Below, in pieces: positions 17,622 to 26,135 of a stretch of DNA of 45,488 nucleotides. Numbering within the stretch: the first letter of the stretch is position 1; each line of letters starts with the position of its first letter. The DNA lies in assembly GCF_005402965.1 (NCBI RefSeq), contig NZ_BJCF01000039.1, positions 1 through 45,488 of the forward strand, written 5' to 3'. The notes beneath the pieces were generated by a model that worked only from the letters and a program-made list of their open reading frames with translations, was not told the DNA's origin and did not search any database. A program made the position numbers and the translations under genes. The DNA is from Dolichospermum planctonicum (lineage in GTDB: Bacteria > Cyanobacteriota > Cyanobacteriia > Cyanobacteriales > Nostocaceae).

Positions 17622-20105
17622 TCAAGAAAGATTTTCCCGGTTTTCGTATGGTCCAAGAAATCTCTCTCCGTTAAAATGAATTAAATGATCTGGTTGGTCT
17701 GCTACCCAAACTTCTGTTTCCCAAGAAATCTCAGCTAGATACCGAGTCATTTCCTTGCGAGTAGGAAAAGCAGTCATAAAAACTAATCCCTTGCTACTAA
17801 ATTTAAACAGTTGTTTTAGTTCATTGTGTCGTTTTAAGTTAACAGGACCATGACTGGTTACAGCTTCTATTAAGATTAGCCAGTCTTGTTTTTGATAATA
17901 AACGACAACATCTGGCATTTTACCATGAGGATCTAACTCTACTCCCATTTCTCTAAGATTTTGACTTTCATTAATAATAAATTTATCCCCAGCATCACCT
18001 AGATAAAGAACCAAACCTCCTGGTGTAAATCTGGGACAAAAATTTTCTAAAATGTCTTTGATTAAATTATTTTGTCCACCTGCTGATAGATAAATTGCTT
18101 GTCCATTGGGTAAACTAACGGGAATTGTGGGGATATTTCGAGTTCTATCCTGTAATAAATTCTTGACAGAAATAGCATAATTACGACGAGATTCTTCCCA
18201 CTGGTCAGAGTTGTATGATTGTATCAACAAAAGTGCTTCTTGTTGAAGTTGATAACACCATTTAGGGCTATTAATTGGTCGCTTTGGTTGATCTGGATTT
18301 TCCACAACTAAACCCATTTGTACAAACTGGTGCATTGTTTGTCTTCTCACAGTTTCTCGTGTATTTGGTGCGTATTGTTTTCCATAATAATCACGAAACC
18401 AATCCATCATTTCAGTAATTCTGCGTTTGGGAGTTGTTGCTTGATTCCAAAAAGTTTCCGGTCGAATATCTGCTAATGCAAGTAAGCACAGTGCGGATCT
18501 TTCATTCTGCTGTTCTTTTGGTGCAGAAATTTCTTTCAGAATAGTTAGTGCTTCTTGAATACGTTTACTAGCTTGAATTGCGTTTATTGCTTCACTCATA
18601 ATTGACAGAGTTTTGTGAACAAGTGTATCAAGTTTTTCCTGGTCAAATACAAATTCATCAATTTGGCTTCCCAGTTGCATCAAATCCTCTTGAGAGGGAT
18701 ATCTAATTTTACGCAAATCTGTTGCATTGACTTGTGTATTACCACTAAACAGCCGAAAATAGTTATCAAATAAAGTTGAATTGAGAAATGCTGTTAAACC
18801 TCTTGCTAGGTCAGGATTCATTCCCTTTCCCTTAGCATGATAATAGTTAAGATGATTTTCTATACCCAGCGCGGGTGAATTTATAGGAGAACAGACAGCA
18901 GCAACAATACGACGTTTTTCTTCCTTAGCAGAAAATCGCTTGATTAAAACATACCATCCTGGTTTAATTAACCATTTTTGTGTTTGTTGATTATTTTCAA
19001 TAGCAATTGATTTTTTCGGTTTTGTGGGAGGAAATAAAATTTTTCCTGGTTTTATAGATTCTGGGTAAATTAAGGGAACGTTTTGATCATCTAAGGAATT
19101 TCTTAAAGATGATTTAAGACGAAAATCTACAACTTGACCAGTTGAAATTTCTAAACCAAGTTCATCTAATGTAGATGAAAATTTATCTATTTGCACTTTT
19201 ACAGCATCTTCCAGAGAGTTGGTAAGAATATGAATAAACATCTCAGGATCATTTGTTTCAATAACTTGGTTATATGGAACAAGTCTGATTTCTGAACAAT
19301 TATCTAATTCTTGTTCTGAATTAATACTTATTTCTATACATTTAGGTTTAACTTCTGTTTTAGCAGCATGAAAAATAATATTTTCTTGTAAAACATTATC
19401 TTGTGCAAAAGCTAAGGAGCGACTTGCAAATATATGAATATTTTCAAATGCCATTTTTTCTAGAAAAGCTTTGCGAAAAGGCCGGAAATAACTACCATTG
19501 CAAAAGCTTCTGGGAGTAATTGCAACTATTTCACCATTTTGAGAAAGCTGTAATATGGATAGCCAAACAAATGCACTATATAAATTTACCGTTTCAATTC
19601 CCAGCTTTGATAGTATTTTTTTCTCAGTTGATTTACTACTTATTTTCTTATAAGGTGGATTTAGAATTGCATGGGTAAAATTGTGGTAATTTTTAGTAAA
19701 AAGCGGTAAACTGGTTTTACCAACACTCTCGATAAAACTTTGATTTTGCAAAGAATAATCTGCTTTTATTCCCTTGTTTTGTAAAGCATTACAACATTCT
19801 CTAAGACATTGTTCTAAACAGGGTAAAAAGGTTTCTTCTACTTCATAGGTTGTAATTAAACAACTCTCAATTTGATCAGCATTTATTAATAATCGCTCTA
19901 CAAAAGCAGCAGTTAAAGACCCAACACCCGCACCAGGATCTAGTAAACTAATATGACCAGATAAATTGTTAAATTGTCCTGCCATAAATCTCGCAATCGG
20001 TGCAGGAGTTAGAAACTGACCTAATTCACTTCTTTGTTTTAAGTTCAATCTTGAAGAAAAATGAAATCTATTTATATCTAGAGAATCTGTGAGGAAAGTT
20101 GTCAT
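17622..20105 (-). CDS. Single-chain type II methyltransferase-endonuclease, BsuBI/PstI type
   Basis: The 827-residue protein fuses two activities. The N-terminal part is a gamma-type N6-adenine methylase with the AdoMet motif LLDPGAGVGSL (54-64) and the catalytic motif NPPY (149-152). Residues about 500-620 contain a helical segment like the N-terminal domain of BsuBI/PstI endonucleases. The C-terminal part is the endonuclease core: YLSAGGQNNLIKDILENF, then PD at 731-732 and EAVTSHGP with Glu748. PstI and BsuBI cut CTGCAG, so a related site is a reasonable guess. In the classical systems the two enzymes are separate proteins. Here one chain carries both and there is no separate methylase or controller gene. 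A Uma2 gene is divergent upstream. Confidence 0.85.
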   Translation of the reverse strand: MTTFLTDSLDINRFHFSSRLNLKQRSELGQFLTPAPIARFMAGQFNNLSGHISLLDPGAGVGSLTAAFVERLLINADQIESCLITTYEVEETFLPCLEQCLRECCNALQNKGIKADYSLQNQSFIESVGKTSLPLFTKNYHNFTHAILNPPYKKISSKSTEKKILSKLGIETVNLYSAFVWLSILQLSQNGEIVAITPRSFCNGSYFRPFRKAFLEKMAFENIHIFASRSLAFAQDNVLQENIIFHAAKTEVKPKCIEISINSEQELDNCSEIRLVPYNQVIETNDPEMFIHILTNSLEDAVKVQIDKFSSTLDELGLEISTGQVVDFRLKSSLRNSLDDQNVPLIYPESIKPGKILFPPTKPKKSIAIENNQQTQKWLIKPGWYVLIKRFSAKEEKRRIVAAVCSPINSPALGIENHLNYYHAKGKGMNPDLARGLTAFLNSTLFDNYFRLFSGNTQVNATDLRKIRYPSQEDLMQLGSQIDEFVFDQEKLDTLVHKTLSIMSEAINAIQASKRIQEALTILKEISAPKEQQNERSALCLLALADIRPETFWNQATTPKRRITEMMDWFRDYYGKQYAPNTRETVRRQTMHQFVQMGLVVENPDQPKRPINSPKWCYQLQQEALLLIQSYNSDQWEESRRNYAISVKNLLQDRTRNIPTIPVSLPNGQAIYLSAGGQNNLIKDILENFCPRFTPGGLVLYLGDAGDKFIINESQNLREMGVELDPHGKMPDVVVYYQKQDWLILIEAVTSHGPVNLKRHNELKQLFKFSSKGLVFMTAFPTRKEMTRYLAEISWETEVWVADQPDHLIHFNGERFLGPYENRENLS

Positions 20106-20163
20106 ATTATCAATTTATAGAAAGTAAAATGTCCAGAAATTATGAAAAATTTGAATAATTTGT

Positions 20164-20169
20164 TATAAT
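20164..20169 (+). promoter_or_regulatory. Possible -10 box (TATAAT) for the divergent Uma2 gene
   Basis: TGTTATAAT, an extended -10 motif, lies about 34 bases before the ATG at 20203. No convincing -35 is seen at the right spacing, so this is tentative. Confidence 0.35.
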
Positions 20170-20202
20170 TCGTTCAGGGCTTCATTACTCATTAAGAAAA
20201 TT

Positions 20203-20901
20203 ATGGTAAAAATACCCTTCCCAGCTTCGATAATTCCTCCTTTGACAAACGGGGACAAACTCACCCGTTATGAATTTGAACGGCGATACAATGCCGTATC
20301 TAAACCGAAAAAAGCTGAATTAATCGAAGGAATAGTTTATATTATGTCTGCTGCTCTGCGTTTTAGAAGTCATGGACAACCTCATGGTCGCATCTTAACA
20401 TGGCTTGGTAATTATGAAGCCATAACCCCTGGTGTGGCTTTAGGAGTTGAACCCACAGTGCGGCTAGATTTAGATAACGAACCCCAACCTGATGCAGTTT
20501 TGATTATTATACCAGAAGCAGGAGGTCAAACTCGCATCAGTGAGGATGATTATATTGAGGGTCCACCAGAATTAGTTGTAGAAATTGCTGCTAGTAGTGT
20601 GGCTATTGACCTCCATGGCAAAAAACAGGCTTATCGTCGCAATGGTGTGAGAGAATATATTGTTTGGCAAGTTTTGGACGAAAAATTAAGTTGGTTTTCC
20701 TTACAAGAAGGTGAATATTTAGAATTAGCACCTAATGAAGAGGGAGTTTTACAAAGTCGGGTATTTCCAGGTTTATGGTTAGCGGTAAATGAATTATTAA
20801 CAGGTAATATGCAAGTTGTATTGAATGTTTTACAAACTGGTTTACAGTCTGTTGAACACGCAGATTTTATAGAGAAATTAGGTGATTTGAAAAGCGATTA
20901 G
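20203..20901 (+). CDS. Uma2 family (DUF820) protein
   Basis: The 232-residue protein has the Uma2 layout. An N-terminal helix-strand part (KLTRYEFERRYNAVSKPKKAELIEGIVY) is followed by the nuclease-fold core with QPDAVL and PPELVVEIAASS, then a basic KKQAYRRNGVREYIVW strand. The acidic residues and lysine fit the PD-(D/E)XK fold, but activity of the family is not established. The C-terminal extension from about 190 is longer than in short Uma2 proteins. It is transcribed away from the restriction gene and is followed after 61 bases by a second Uma2 gene, so the two may form an operon. Confidence 0.88.
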   Translation: MVKIPFPASIIPPLTNGDKLTRYEFERRYNAVSKPKKAELIEGIVYIMSAALRFRSHGQPHGRILTWLGNYEAITPGVALGVEPTVRLDLDNEPQPDAVLIIIPEAGGQTRISEDDYIEGPPELVVEIAASSVAIDLHGKKQAYRRNGVREYIVWQVLDEKLSWFSLQEGEYLELAPNEEGVLQSRVFPGLWLAVNELLTGNMQVVLNVLQTGLQSVEHADFIEKLGDLKSD

Positions 20902-20962
20902 AAATAACGGTTATACATGGGAATTTAAGATACAATAAATTCAATCTCTTTGGGTTTAAATT

Positions 20963-21544
20963 ATGATAACTACAATCATTGAACGCGAAGCAGAACCAAT
21001 TTTAATTAGCGACTTAACCTGGAGAGAATTTAAAGCTGTTGAACAGCTAATTGACCGCCCAGGGGTAAAGTTATCCTTTTTAGATGGAGTTTTGGAGATT
21101 CGTAAAAACCCAGGTAAAAAATATCAAATTATCAAAGAACGTATTGGTGCTTTACTAGAAATTTATTTAGAATTTTTGGAGTTAGATTTTACTCCTACTG
21201 GTTCTGTTACTTTAGAAAATGAATTTGAAAAAGTTAAAAAAGAAGGCGATAAATCTTATGAATTTGGACCAAATAGCAAACGTGCTGATTTAGTAATTGA
21301 GGTGGTTGTTAGTAGTGGAGGAATTAATAAACTGGAAGCATATAAACGGTTACAAATTCCTGAAGTTTGGTTTTGGATGAATGATGAATTATTGTTTTAT
21401 AGTTTAGGAAATGAGGGATATGAGGCTGTTAGTAAATCGCAACTTTTACCGAGTTTAGATGTAGATTTATTGATGCGTTGTGTTAATATAGAAAATCATG
21501 CTCAAGCACTGCGGGAATTTCGAGGAGGGATAAAAATTACATAA
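20963..21544 (+). CDS. Uma2 family (DUF820) protein
   Basis: The 193-residue protein belongs to a different Uma2 branch from its neighbour: LTWREFKAVEQLIDRPGVKLSFLDGVLEI, then SKRADLVIEVVVSSGGINKLEAYKRLQIPEVWFW. The ADLVIEVV and LEAYKRL elements carry the presumed nuclease-fold acidic and lysine residues. The two adjacent Uma2 genes are diverged rather than a recent duplication. The stop at 21544 faces the end of the restriction gene that reads the other way, with a 68-base gap. Confidence 0.86.
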   Translation: MITTIIEREAEPILISDLTWREFKAVEQLIDRPGVKLSFLDGVLEIRKNPGKKYQIIKERIGALLEIYLEFLELDFTPTGSVTLENEFEKVKKEGDKSYEFGPNSKRADLVIEVVVSSGGINKLEAYKRLQIPEVWFWMNDELLFYSLGNEGYEAVSKSQLLPSLDVDLLMRCVNIENHAQALREFRGGIKIT

Positions 21545-21612
21545 CCTTTAAATATTCACATTTAGCTTGATCTGTATCAAAAAGATTTGTATTCTTGTAT
21601 TTGAGCGATAAC

Positions 21613-22683
21613 TTATCCTATAATGCGCCAATTTTCATTTAATGTATCTAAAGGTGGATAGTTTCTTTCTGCTAAAAATTCAGTTAAAGCAATAGAGTGA
21701 GGAAATTCTTTTCTAAAACTATCAGATAAACAATTAATTAATGGCTGAGATAATATTTGAGCATATTTACCTCTCAAACAAAGATCATACCAATTTATTA
21801 GTTCAGATTGACAAACAATACCTCTTACTCTTTGTCCCCATGAAATTTGTGTTGTAATCATTTTAATAACAGCTACATCAGCATCACGACAAACAATAAC
21901 AATATGATCACTTTCTATCTGATCAACAATATTTTGTGCTAATTCAGGATTTAAAGTTAAATGCTTAATTTGAATTGCTGGTCCAAAATTCGCCCACATA
22001 TCTAAACCTCTATCTGCGGCATTAGTTACTCCTACTCGATAGATATGAGCTTTAAATCCCCATGAGTTTTTCCCTTTTTCAATCCCTAATAATACTTTAG
22101 CTAAATCAGAAAATTCATTTAATATATCTTGTTTTGCAGGAGGGATAGAAATATTAATTTCTGCATCAAGAGCTACAACAATAGTTTCAAACAAACTATA
22201 GGCTACAATTTCATAGGCTTTATCAATACTTCTTCTAATTCCAGGTTGAGTAACAAATAATTCTAATAAATATTTTAAACTAAATTTATCTGTTGCTGTT
22301 TTATTTATATATTCAATCACGCTACTTATAGTGGATTGTCTTTCACCAAAACTTAGATATATGTAATGCTCTACTCCTCCTTCAGTACGTTTATTTTCTT
22401 GATCAAGAACTGAAAGTATTTCAGGAGGCATTGCTGTTTTAGTCCATATATCATCTTGATATTTAGATGAAGATGTAGATACTTTATTTAATAATCTGTC
22501 CGTAACCAAATCACGCCATTGGCGTGACTGAGTTCTATATGTTTCCTTGTCCAAGATATCAATATCTTTCTCTAAAGGTGAACGTCTCAAAACTTCTGCA
22601 ATTTGAATAGGTTTATACATATCAACCCTAGCTTTTTTGATCAGCATATCAAGTTGTTTTTTAGCTTCTTGAATTGTGTACAT
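21613..22683 (-). CDS. HaeII-family type II restriction endonuclease
   Basis: From the ATG at 22683 the product is 356 residues, close to HaeII. The N-terminal KKQLDMLIKKARVDMYKPIQIAE and the central block ADRGLDMWANFGPAIQIKHL are patterns I associate with the HaeII family (RGCGCY). Asp228 and the QIK triad ending at Lys240 fit a D...QXK variant of the nuclease site. An in-frame TTG at 22713 would add ten residues but is less likely. The gene overlaps the end of the upstream cytosine methylase by 23 bases, so methylase and nuclease are translated from one message, methylase first. Family is moderately sure; specificity is inferred. Confidence 0.72.
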   Translation of the reverse strand: MYTIQEAKKQLDMLIKKARVDMYKPIQIAEVLRRSPLEKDIDILDKETYRTQSRQWRDLVTDRLLNKVSTSSSKYQDDIWTKTAMPPEILSVLDQENKRTEGGVEHYIYLSFGERQSTISSVIEYINKTATDKFSLKYLLELFVTQPGIRRSIDKAYEIVAYSLFETIVVALDAEINISIPPAKQDILNEFSDLAKVLLGIEKGKNSWGFKAHIYRVGVTNAADRGLDMWANFGPAIQIKHLTLNPELAQNIVDQIESDHIVIVCRDADVAVIKMITTQISWGQRVRGIVCQSELINWYDLCLRGKYAQILSQPLINCLSDSFRKEFPHSIALTEFLAERNYPPLDTLNENWRIIG

Positions 22684-23698
22684 AATTTTTTGAGATAGAT
22701 GAATTATTTTCAAAAAGATTTAATTGATGAAATAGTGGATTTTTAGATACACTAGATTTGATACTTTTTGTTACCATCAGATTAATCATAACATCAATAA
22801 CACTAGCCACACAGGGAATAGCAATAGCATTACCAGTCAATTTCCTCATAGTTTGATAACTTCCCACCACTTGATAATATTCAGGAAAACCCTGTAATCT
22901 CAACATTTCCCTTTCAGTTAACCTTCTTTCTCCATTAACTAATAGATAATTATAGGATGCTCCTGCTCTTAATGCACAAGAATAAGGATATACACTAATA
23001 TTACCAGATTTATTTTCATGCCATATTGTTGGTTGATCATCTTGTTGATTAGGTTTAACTTTTTGTAACCGATTTTGTCTAATCTTTTCCGAAGCATAAT
23101 AAAAGTCAGAAACGGAATTTTCTAATATTGTTGATAATGGTTGCATGGGAATTTTTATCAATGGCCATTTAAAATTCTCATAATGATGTTGATTTTTAAA
23201 ACCTATAATTAAAATTCTTTCTCGTTTTTGTGGTAGTCCAAAATTTAAGGCATTAACAATTTTATAATCTGTGTAATATCCTAAATCTTGTAAATTATCA
23301 ATAATAATTTTTAACGTTTTTCCCTGTTGATGTCCTTGTAACTGTTTGACATTTTCTAATATAAAAGCTGTGGGTTTTTTAGCTTGAATAATTCTAGCAA
23401 TATCAAAAAATAATGTACCTCTGGTATCTGCAAAACCTTTAAGTTCTCCACAAATACTAAAAGGTTGACAGGGAAAACCAGCCAATAATATATCATGTTC
23501 TGGAATATCATTTTCATTAATTTTAGTAATGTCTCCCGCTGGAGTTTCTCCAAAATTTGCTGTATATATTTTTTGCGAGTCTATATCAATATCACTAGAA
23601 AAAACACATTGAGAGGAAATATTATACTGATTACAAATCATTTCAACGGCTATTCTAAATCCCCCTGTACCACAAAACAAATCTATGAATTTAATCAT
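22661..23698 (-). CDS. DNA (cytosine-5) methyltransferase
   Basis: The protein has the conserved 5mC methylase motifs in order: I (FIDLFCGTGGF), IV (GFPCQPFS with the catalytic Cys, residue 77 from this start), VI (ILENVKQL), VIII (QKRERILIIGF) and X (LTGNAIAIPC). From ATG 23698 it is 345 residues; an ATG at 23710 adds four. The later start is preferred because GAGG sits six bases upstream of it. It should protect the host against the overlapping HaeII-like nuclease. The segment between motifs VIII and X is the target recognition region and does not reveal the site by eye. Confidence 0.93.
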   Translation of the reverse strand: MIKFIDLFCGTGGFRIAVEMICNQYNISSQCVFSSDIDIDSQKIYTANFGETPAGDITKINENDIPEHDILLAGFPCQPFSICGELKGFADTRGTLFFDIARIIQAKKPTAFILENVKQLQGHQQGKTLKIIIDNLQDLGYYTDYKIVNALNFGLPQKRERILIIGFKNQHHYENFKWPLIKIPMQPLSTILENSVSDFYYASEKIRQNRLQKVKPNQQDDQPTIWHENKSGNISVYPYSCALRAGASYNYLLVNGERRLTEREMLRLQGFPEYYQVVGSYQTMRKLTGNAIAIPCVASVIDVMINLMVTKSIKSSVSKNPLFHQLNLFENNSSISKNYVHNSRS

Positions 23699-23787
23699 TT
23701 TTATCCTCATTGTTAAATATTGATATACACATGATTTTAAGCTGATATTATAATACTTATTGTTTCAGTATACAGCAAATCCTGTAG

Positions 23788-23813
23788 GGTGCGTTAATGA
23801 AATGTAACGCACC
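23788..23813. repeat. Dispersed palindrome, family B copy 1
   Basis: GGTGCGTTA (23788-23796) and TAACGCACC (23805-23813) form a perfect 9-bp stem. A related copy lies at 31807-31831. Both are preceded by GTAG. Confidence 0.65.
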
Positions 23814-23825
23814 TTATTACTGGTT

Positions 23826-24000
23826 TGAATGCAGTTGCAAATTTTCAGTGCGATTATGAGAGAGCAAGCAATGGCAGGCATCTTTCGAGACAATCATCAA
23901 ATCATTATCTTTTGCATCATTCCAAACTATCGGGTCTATTATTGCTTTCATCCCTACATCCCGAACATGAAGCGAGTTTCGATTGTAATATAGTCTCTGT
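23826..24000 (-). pseudogene. Remnant of a DUF5615 (PIN-like toxin) gene
   Basis: On the minus strand one frame reads HVRDVGMKAIIDPIVW and then AKDNDLMIVSKDA. That is the core of DUF5615 proteins, PIN-like putative toxins. No start codon is left upstream, and after KDA the frame loses the expected FHQRSFLFG continuation. A short IxNCIQT-like stretch in a shifted frame near 23830 may be the old C-terminus. It is a short decayed relic with no visible antitoxin partner. Confidence 0.6.
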
Positions 24001-24145
24001 AATTCATAAGTAGCAAGTGTATTTCTATTTTAGCGATTTTCTGAAAAAACTTGTAGTACAATATAAACTAAATTATAGCACTATGTCCACGTGACACAAA
24101 AAATGATAAGGTTATTACCTTTAAAATACCTTATCGTTTATCAGT
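24001..24145 (+). other. Region upstream of murF
   Basis: No gene is seen. ATAAGGTTATTACC and ATACCTTATCG at about 24107-24135 are partly complementary, just before the murF start. No promoter can be assigned with confidence. Confidence 0.3.
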
Positions 24146-25504
24146 ATGTCAGTCTCTACCACTATCTCTCAACTGCTTGAAGTTCTTGTAGCTGAACCTG
24201 TGAATGTATCTGTATCTACCTTAGCCCAGTTGGCTGGTATACAAACAGATACCCGCATTTTGCAACCGGGTGAGGTCTTTTTGGCTTTGCGAGGGGAAAA
24301 GTTTGACGGACATGATTTTGTGCCAACAGCGATCGCTAAAGGGGCTATATTGGCTATAGTTGATTATGGCTATGAAAATCAAAATCCGGGTTTTCCGATT
24401 TTGCGGGTTAAAGATACTTTAAAAGCATATCAGCAAATTGCTAAATGGTGGCGGGAAACCTTTTCTATTCCTGTAATTGGCATCACTGGTTCAGTAGGTA
24501 AAACCACCACTAAAGAACTAATTTCCGCAGTTTTAGCTACAAAAGGAAAAGTTCATAAAACCTACGGGAATTTTAATAATGAAATAGGTGTTCCCAAAAC
24601 TCTTTTAGAATTGACGAAAGGAGATGATTTTGCTGTTATAGAAATGGCTATGCGGGGAAGGGGACAAATTGCCGAACTCACAGAAATTACTAAACCAACA
24701 ATTGGGGTAATTACTAATGTGGGAACAGCCCATATTGAATTACTTGGTTCAGAAGCAGCAATTGCTGAAGCTAAATGTGAATTATTAGCCACAATGCCAG
24801 ATCATAGTATCGCCATTCTTAACTATGATAATCCCCGATTAATGGCGACAGCAGCGAAATTTTGGCAGGGTAAAGTTATCAGTTACGGTTTTTCTGGTGG
24901 TGATATTCAAGGAGAATTAATTAATAATGAAATCGTAGAAGTTGCTGGAAAGCGTTTACTTTTACCCTTACCTGGTCGTCATAATGCTAGTAATTTTTTA
25001 GCAGCTTTAGCCGTAGCTCAGGTATTAGAAATTGATTGGCAATTATTACAATCTGGTATCATGGTAAATATGCCCATAGGTAGAAGTCAACGCTTCACTT
25101 TACCTCATGATATCGTGATTTTAGATGAAACCTATAATGCCGCCCCAGAAGCCATGTTAGCTGCTTTACAGTTGTTAGCAGACACACCAGGAAAGCGGAA
25201 AATTGCGGTTTTAGGTGCTATGAAGGAACTAGGAGAAAGATCCGCAGAACTGCATCAAAAAGTCGGGGAAATGGTCAAAAATTTGCATCTTGATGGGTTG
25301 TTGGTGTTAGTTGATGGTCAAGATGCGGAAATTATTGCTAATAGTGCCGATAATATATCTTGTGAATGTTTTACTACCCATACTGATTTGGTAACAAGAT
25401 TGAAAACATTTATGCAAACGGGAGATTGCTTATTATTCAAAGCCGCCCATTCTGTGGGATTAGATCGAGTTGTTAATCAATTACGGGCAGAATTTACCAA
25501 TTAA
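24146..25504 (+). CDS. murF: UDP-N-acetylmuramoyl-tripeptide--D-alanyl-D-alanine ligase
   Basis: MurF adds D-Ala-D-Ala to the UDP-MurNAc tripeptide, the last cytoplasmic step of the peptidoglycan precursor. The 452-residue protein has the Mur ligase order. The N-terminal domain contains GIQTDTR and FDGHDF. The ATPase domain has the P-loop GITGSVGKTT (112-121) and the GNFNNEIGVP signature. The C-terminal domain has LDETYNAAPEAM. All expected blocks are intact. It stands alone, away from other mur genes, as is common in cyanobacteria. Confidence 0.96.
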   Translation: MSVSTTISQLLEVLVAEPVNVSVSTLAQLAGIQTDTRILQPGEVFLALRGEKFDGHDFVPTAIAKGAILAIVDYGYENQNPGFPILRVKDTLKAYQQIAKWWRETFSIPVIGITGSVGKTTTKELISAVLATKGKVHKTYGNFNNEIGVPKTLLELTKGDDFAVIEMAMRGRGQIAELTEITKPTIGVITNVGTAHIELLGSEAAIAEAKCELLATMPDHSIAILNYDNPRLMATAAKFWQGKVISYGFSGGDIQGELINNEIVEVAGKRLLLPLPGRHNASNFLAALAVAQVLEIDWQLLQSGIMVNMPIGRSQRFTLPHDIVILDETYNAAPEAMLAALQLLADTPGKRKIAVLGAMKELGERSAELHQKVGEMVKNLHLDGLLVLVDGQDAEIIANSADNISCECFTTHTDLVTRLKTFMQTGDCLLFKAAHSVGLDRVVNQLRAEFTN

Positions 25505-25876
25505 AGACAATTGAATATTGGGTTTAGATATGTTGTCTATCTCATGTAATTTAGACAAAATAAACTTAATTAAGTCGGTATTTTCCGTAAATCTAATCCA
25601 CAATAAAAATGACATTTTTTGTAGAGATGTTGCATGAAACATCTCTAAAATACGTTCCTGGTAAGTTTCAAAAACTGTAAATTAATAAACATCTTTTAAC
25701 TGCTAATTACCATGAATAACTAGACAAAAATAGTTCAATTAAGTCTTATCCATTGAGGTCAAAGCCTTGAATTTATCAATGATTTTGGGAAGAATCAGAA
25801 GTAAGGTTAGTCTATAGCAAGTCTAATCTCATTTATCTTTTGTCAAGACAATTCATCAAATCAAGGAGTAATTATC
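25505..25876 (+). other. Long leader region before the double-glycine peptide gene
   Basis: No ORF is seen. It contains a palindrome at 25623-25646 and two related 25-base direct repeats at 25552-25576 and 25721-25745 (20 of 25 identical, both starting TAGACAAAA and ending AATTAAGTC). The repeats could be binding sites. It ends with AAGGAG at 25863-25868 before the ATG at 25877. Confidence 0.45.
25623..25646. repeat. Dispersed palindrome, family C copy 1
   Basis: AGAGATGTT and AACATCTCT form a perfect 9-bp stem around a 6-base loop. Relatives lie at 26717-26744 and 36317-36344. Confidence 0.65.
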
Positions 25877-26095
25877 ATGGCTAATATCCAAATATCTGCA
25901 CTACTTCCTATCGGTTATGATTTATTTAATGATGCTACTAGTTTTCTTAATGAACTAGCTACCGAGGAAGTACAAAACGTTGTTGGTGGACATAGGTATT
26001 ATGGTTATGGCGGTTATGGCGGTTATGGCGGTTATGGCGGTTATGGCCGTTATTATGGCGGTTATAATCCCTGTTGCGGCTGGGGTTACTGCTAA
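25877..26095 (+). CDS. Double-glycine-leader peptide with Tyr/Gly-rich repeat core (candidate RiPP precursor)
   Basis: The 72-residue product has a 38-residue leader (SALLPIGYDLFNDATSFLNEL, then ATEEVQNVVGG) that ends in a Gly-Gly pair at 37-38, as in bacteriocin-type leaders cut by C39-peptidase ABC exporters. The 34-residue core is rich in Tyr and Gly, carries a YGG repeat encoded by five identical 9-bp units, and ends in NPCCGWGYC with three Cys. The start is supported by AAGGAG. Two hairpins follow the stop. No maturation enzyme or transporter is adjacent, so processing would have to be supplied elsewhere. Leader type is recognised; activity is unknown. It could equally be a secreted structural Gly/Tyr protein. 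Confidence 0.75.
   Translation: MANIQISALLPIGYDLFNDATSFLNELATEEVQNVVGGHRYYGYGGYGGYGGYGGYGRYYGGYNPCCGWGYC
26003..26047 (+). repeat. Five perfect 9-bp tandem units (GGTTATGGC)
   Basis: The unit GGTTATGGC occurs five times without a mismatch and encodes Gly-Tyr-Gly steps. It keeps the frame, so copy-number change would only lengthen or shorten the peptide. Confidence 0.9.
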
Positions 26096-26108
26096 AACCT
26101 AAAAAATA

Positions 26109-26126
26109 AGCTGTTGATTAACAGCT
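26109..26126 (+). terminator. First hairpin after the peptide gene
   Basis: AGCTGTT (26109-26115) pairs with AACAGCT (26120-26126) around a 4-base loop, 13 bases after the stop. There is no T-run, so it may protect the transcript rather than end it. Confidence 0.5.
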
Positions 26127-26135
26127 ATTAACCAT

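Noticed and set aside
17622-23698. Prophage or transposon carrying the restriction genes
   Set aside because: No integrase, transposase, tRNA attachment site or flanking repeat was found.
23825-24013. 62-codon plus-strand ORF
   Set aside because: The opposite strand holds the DUF5615 remnant, which explains the open frame.
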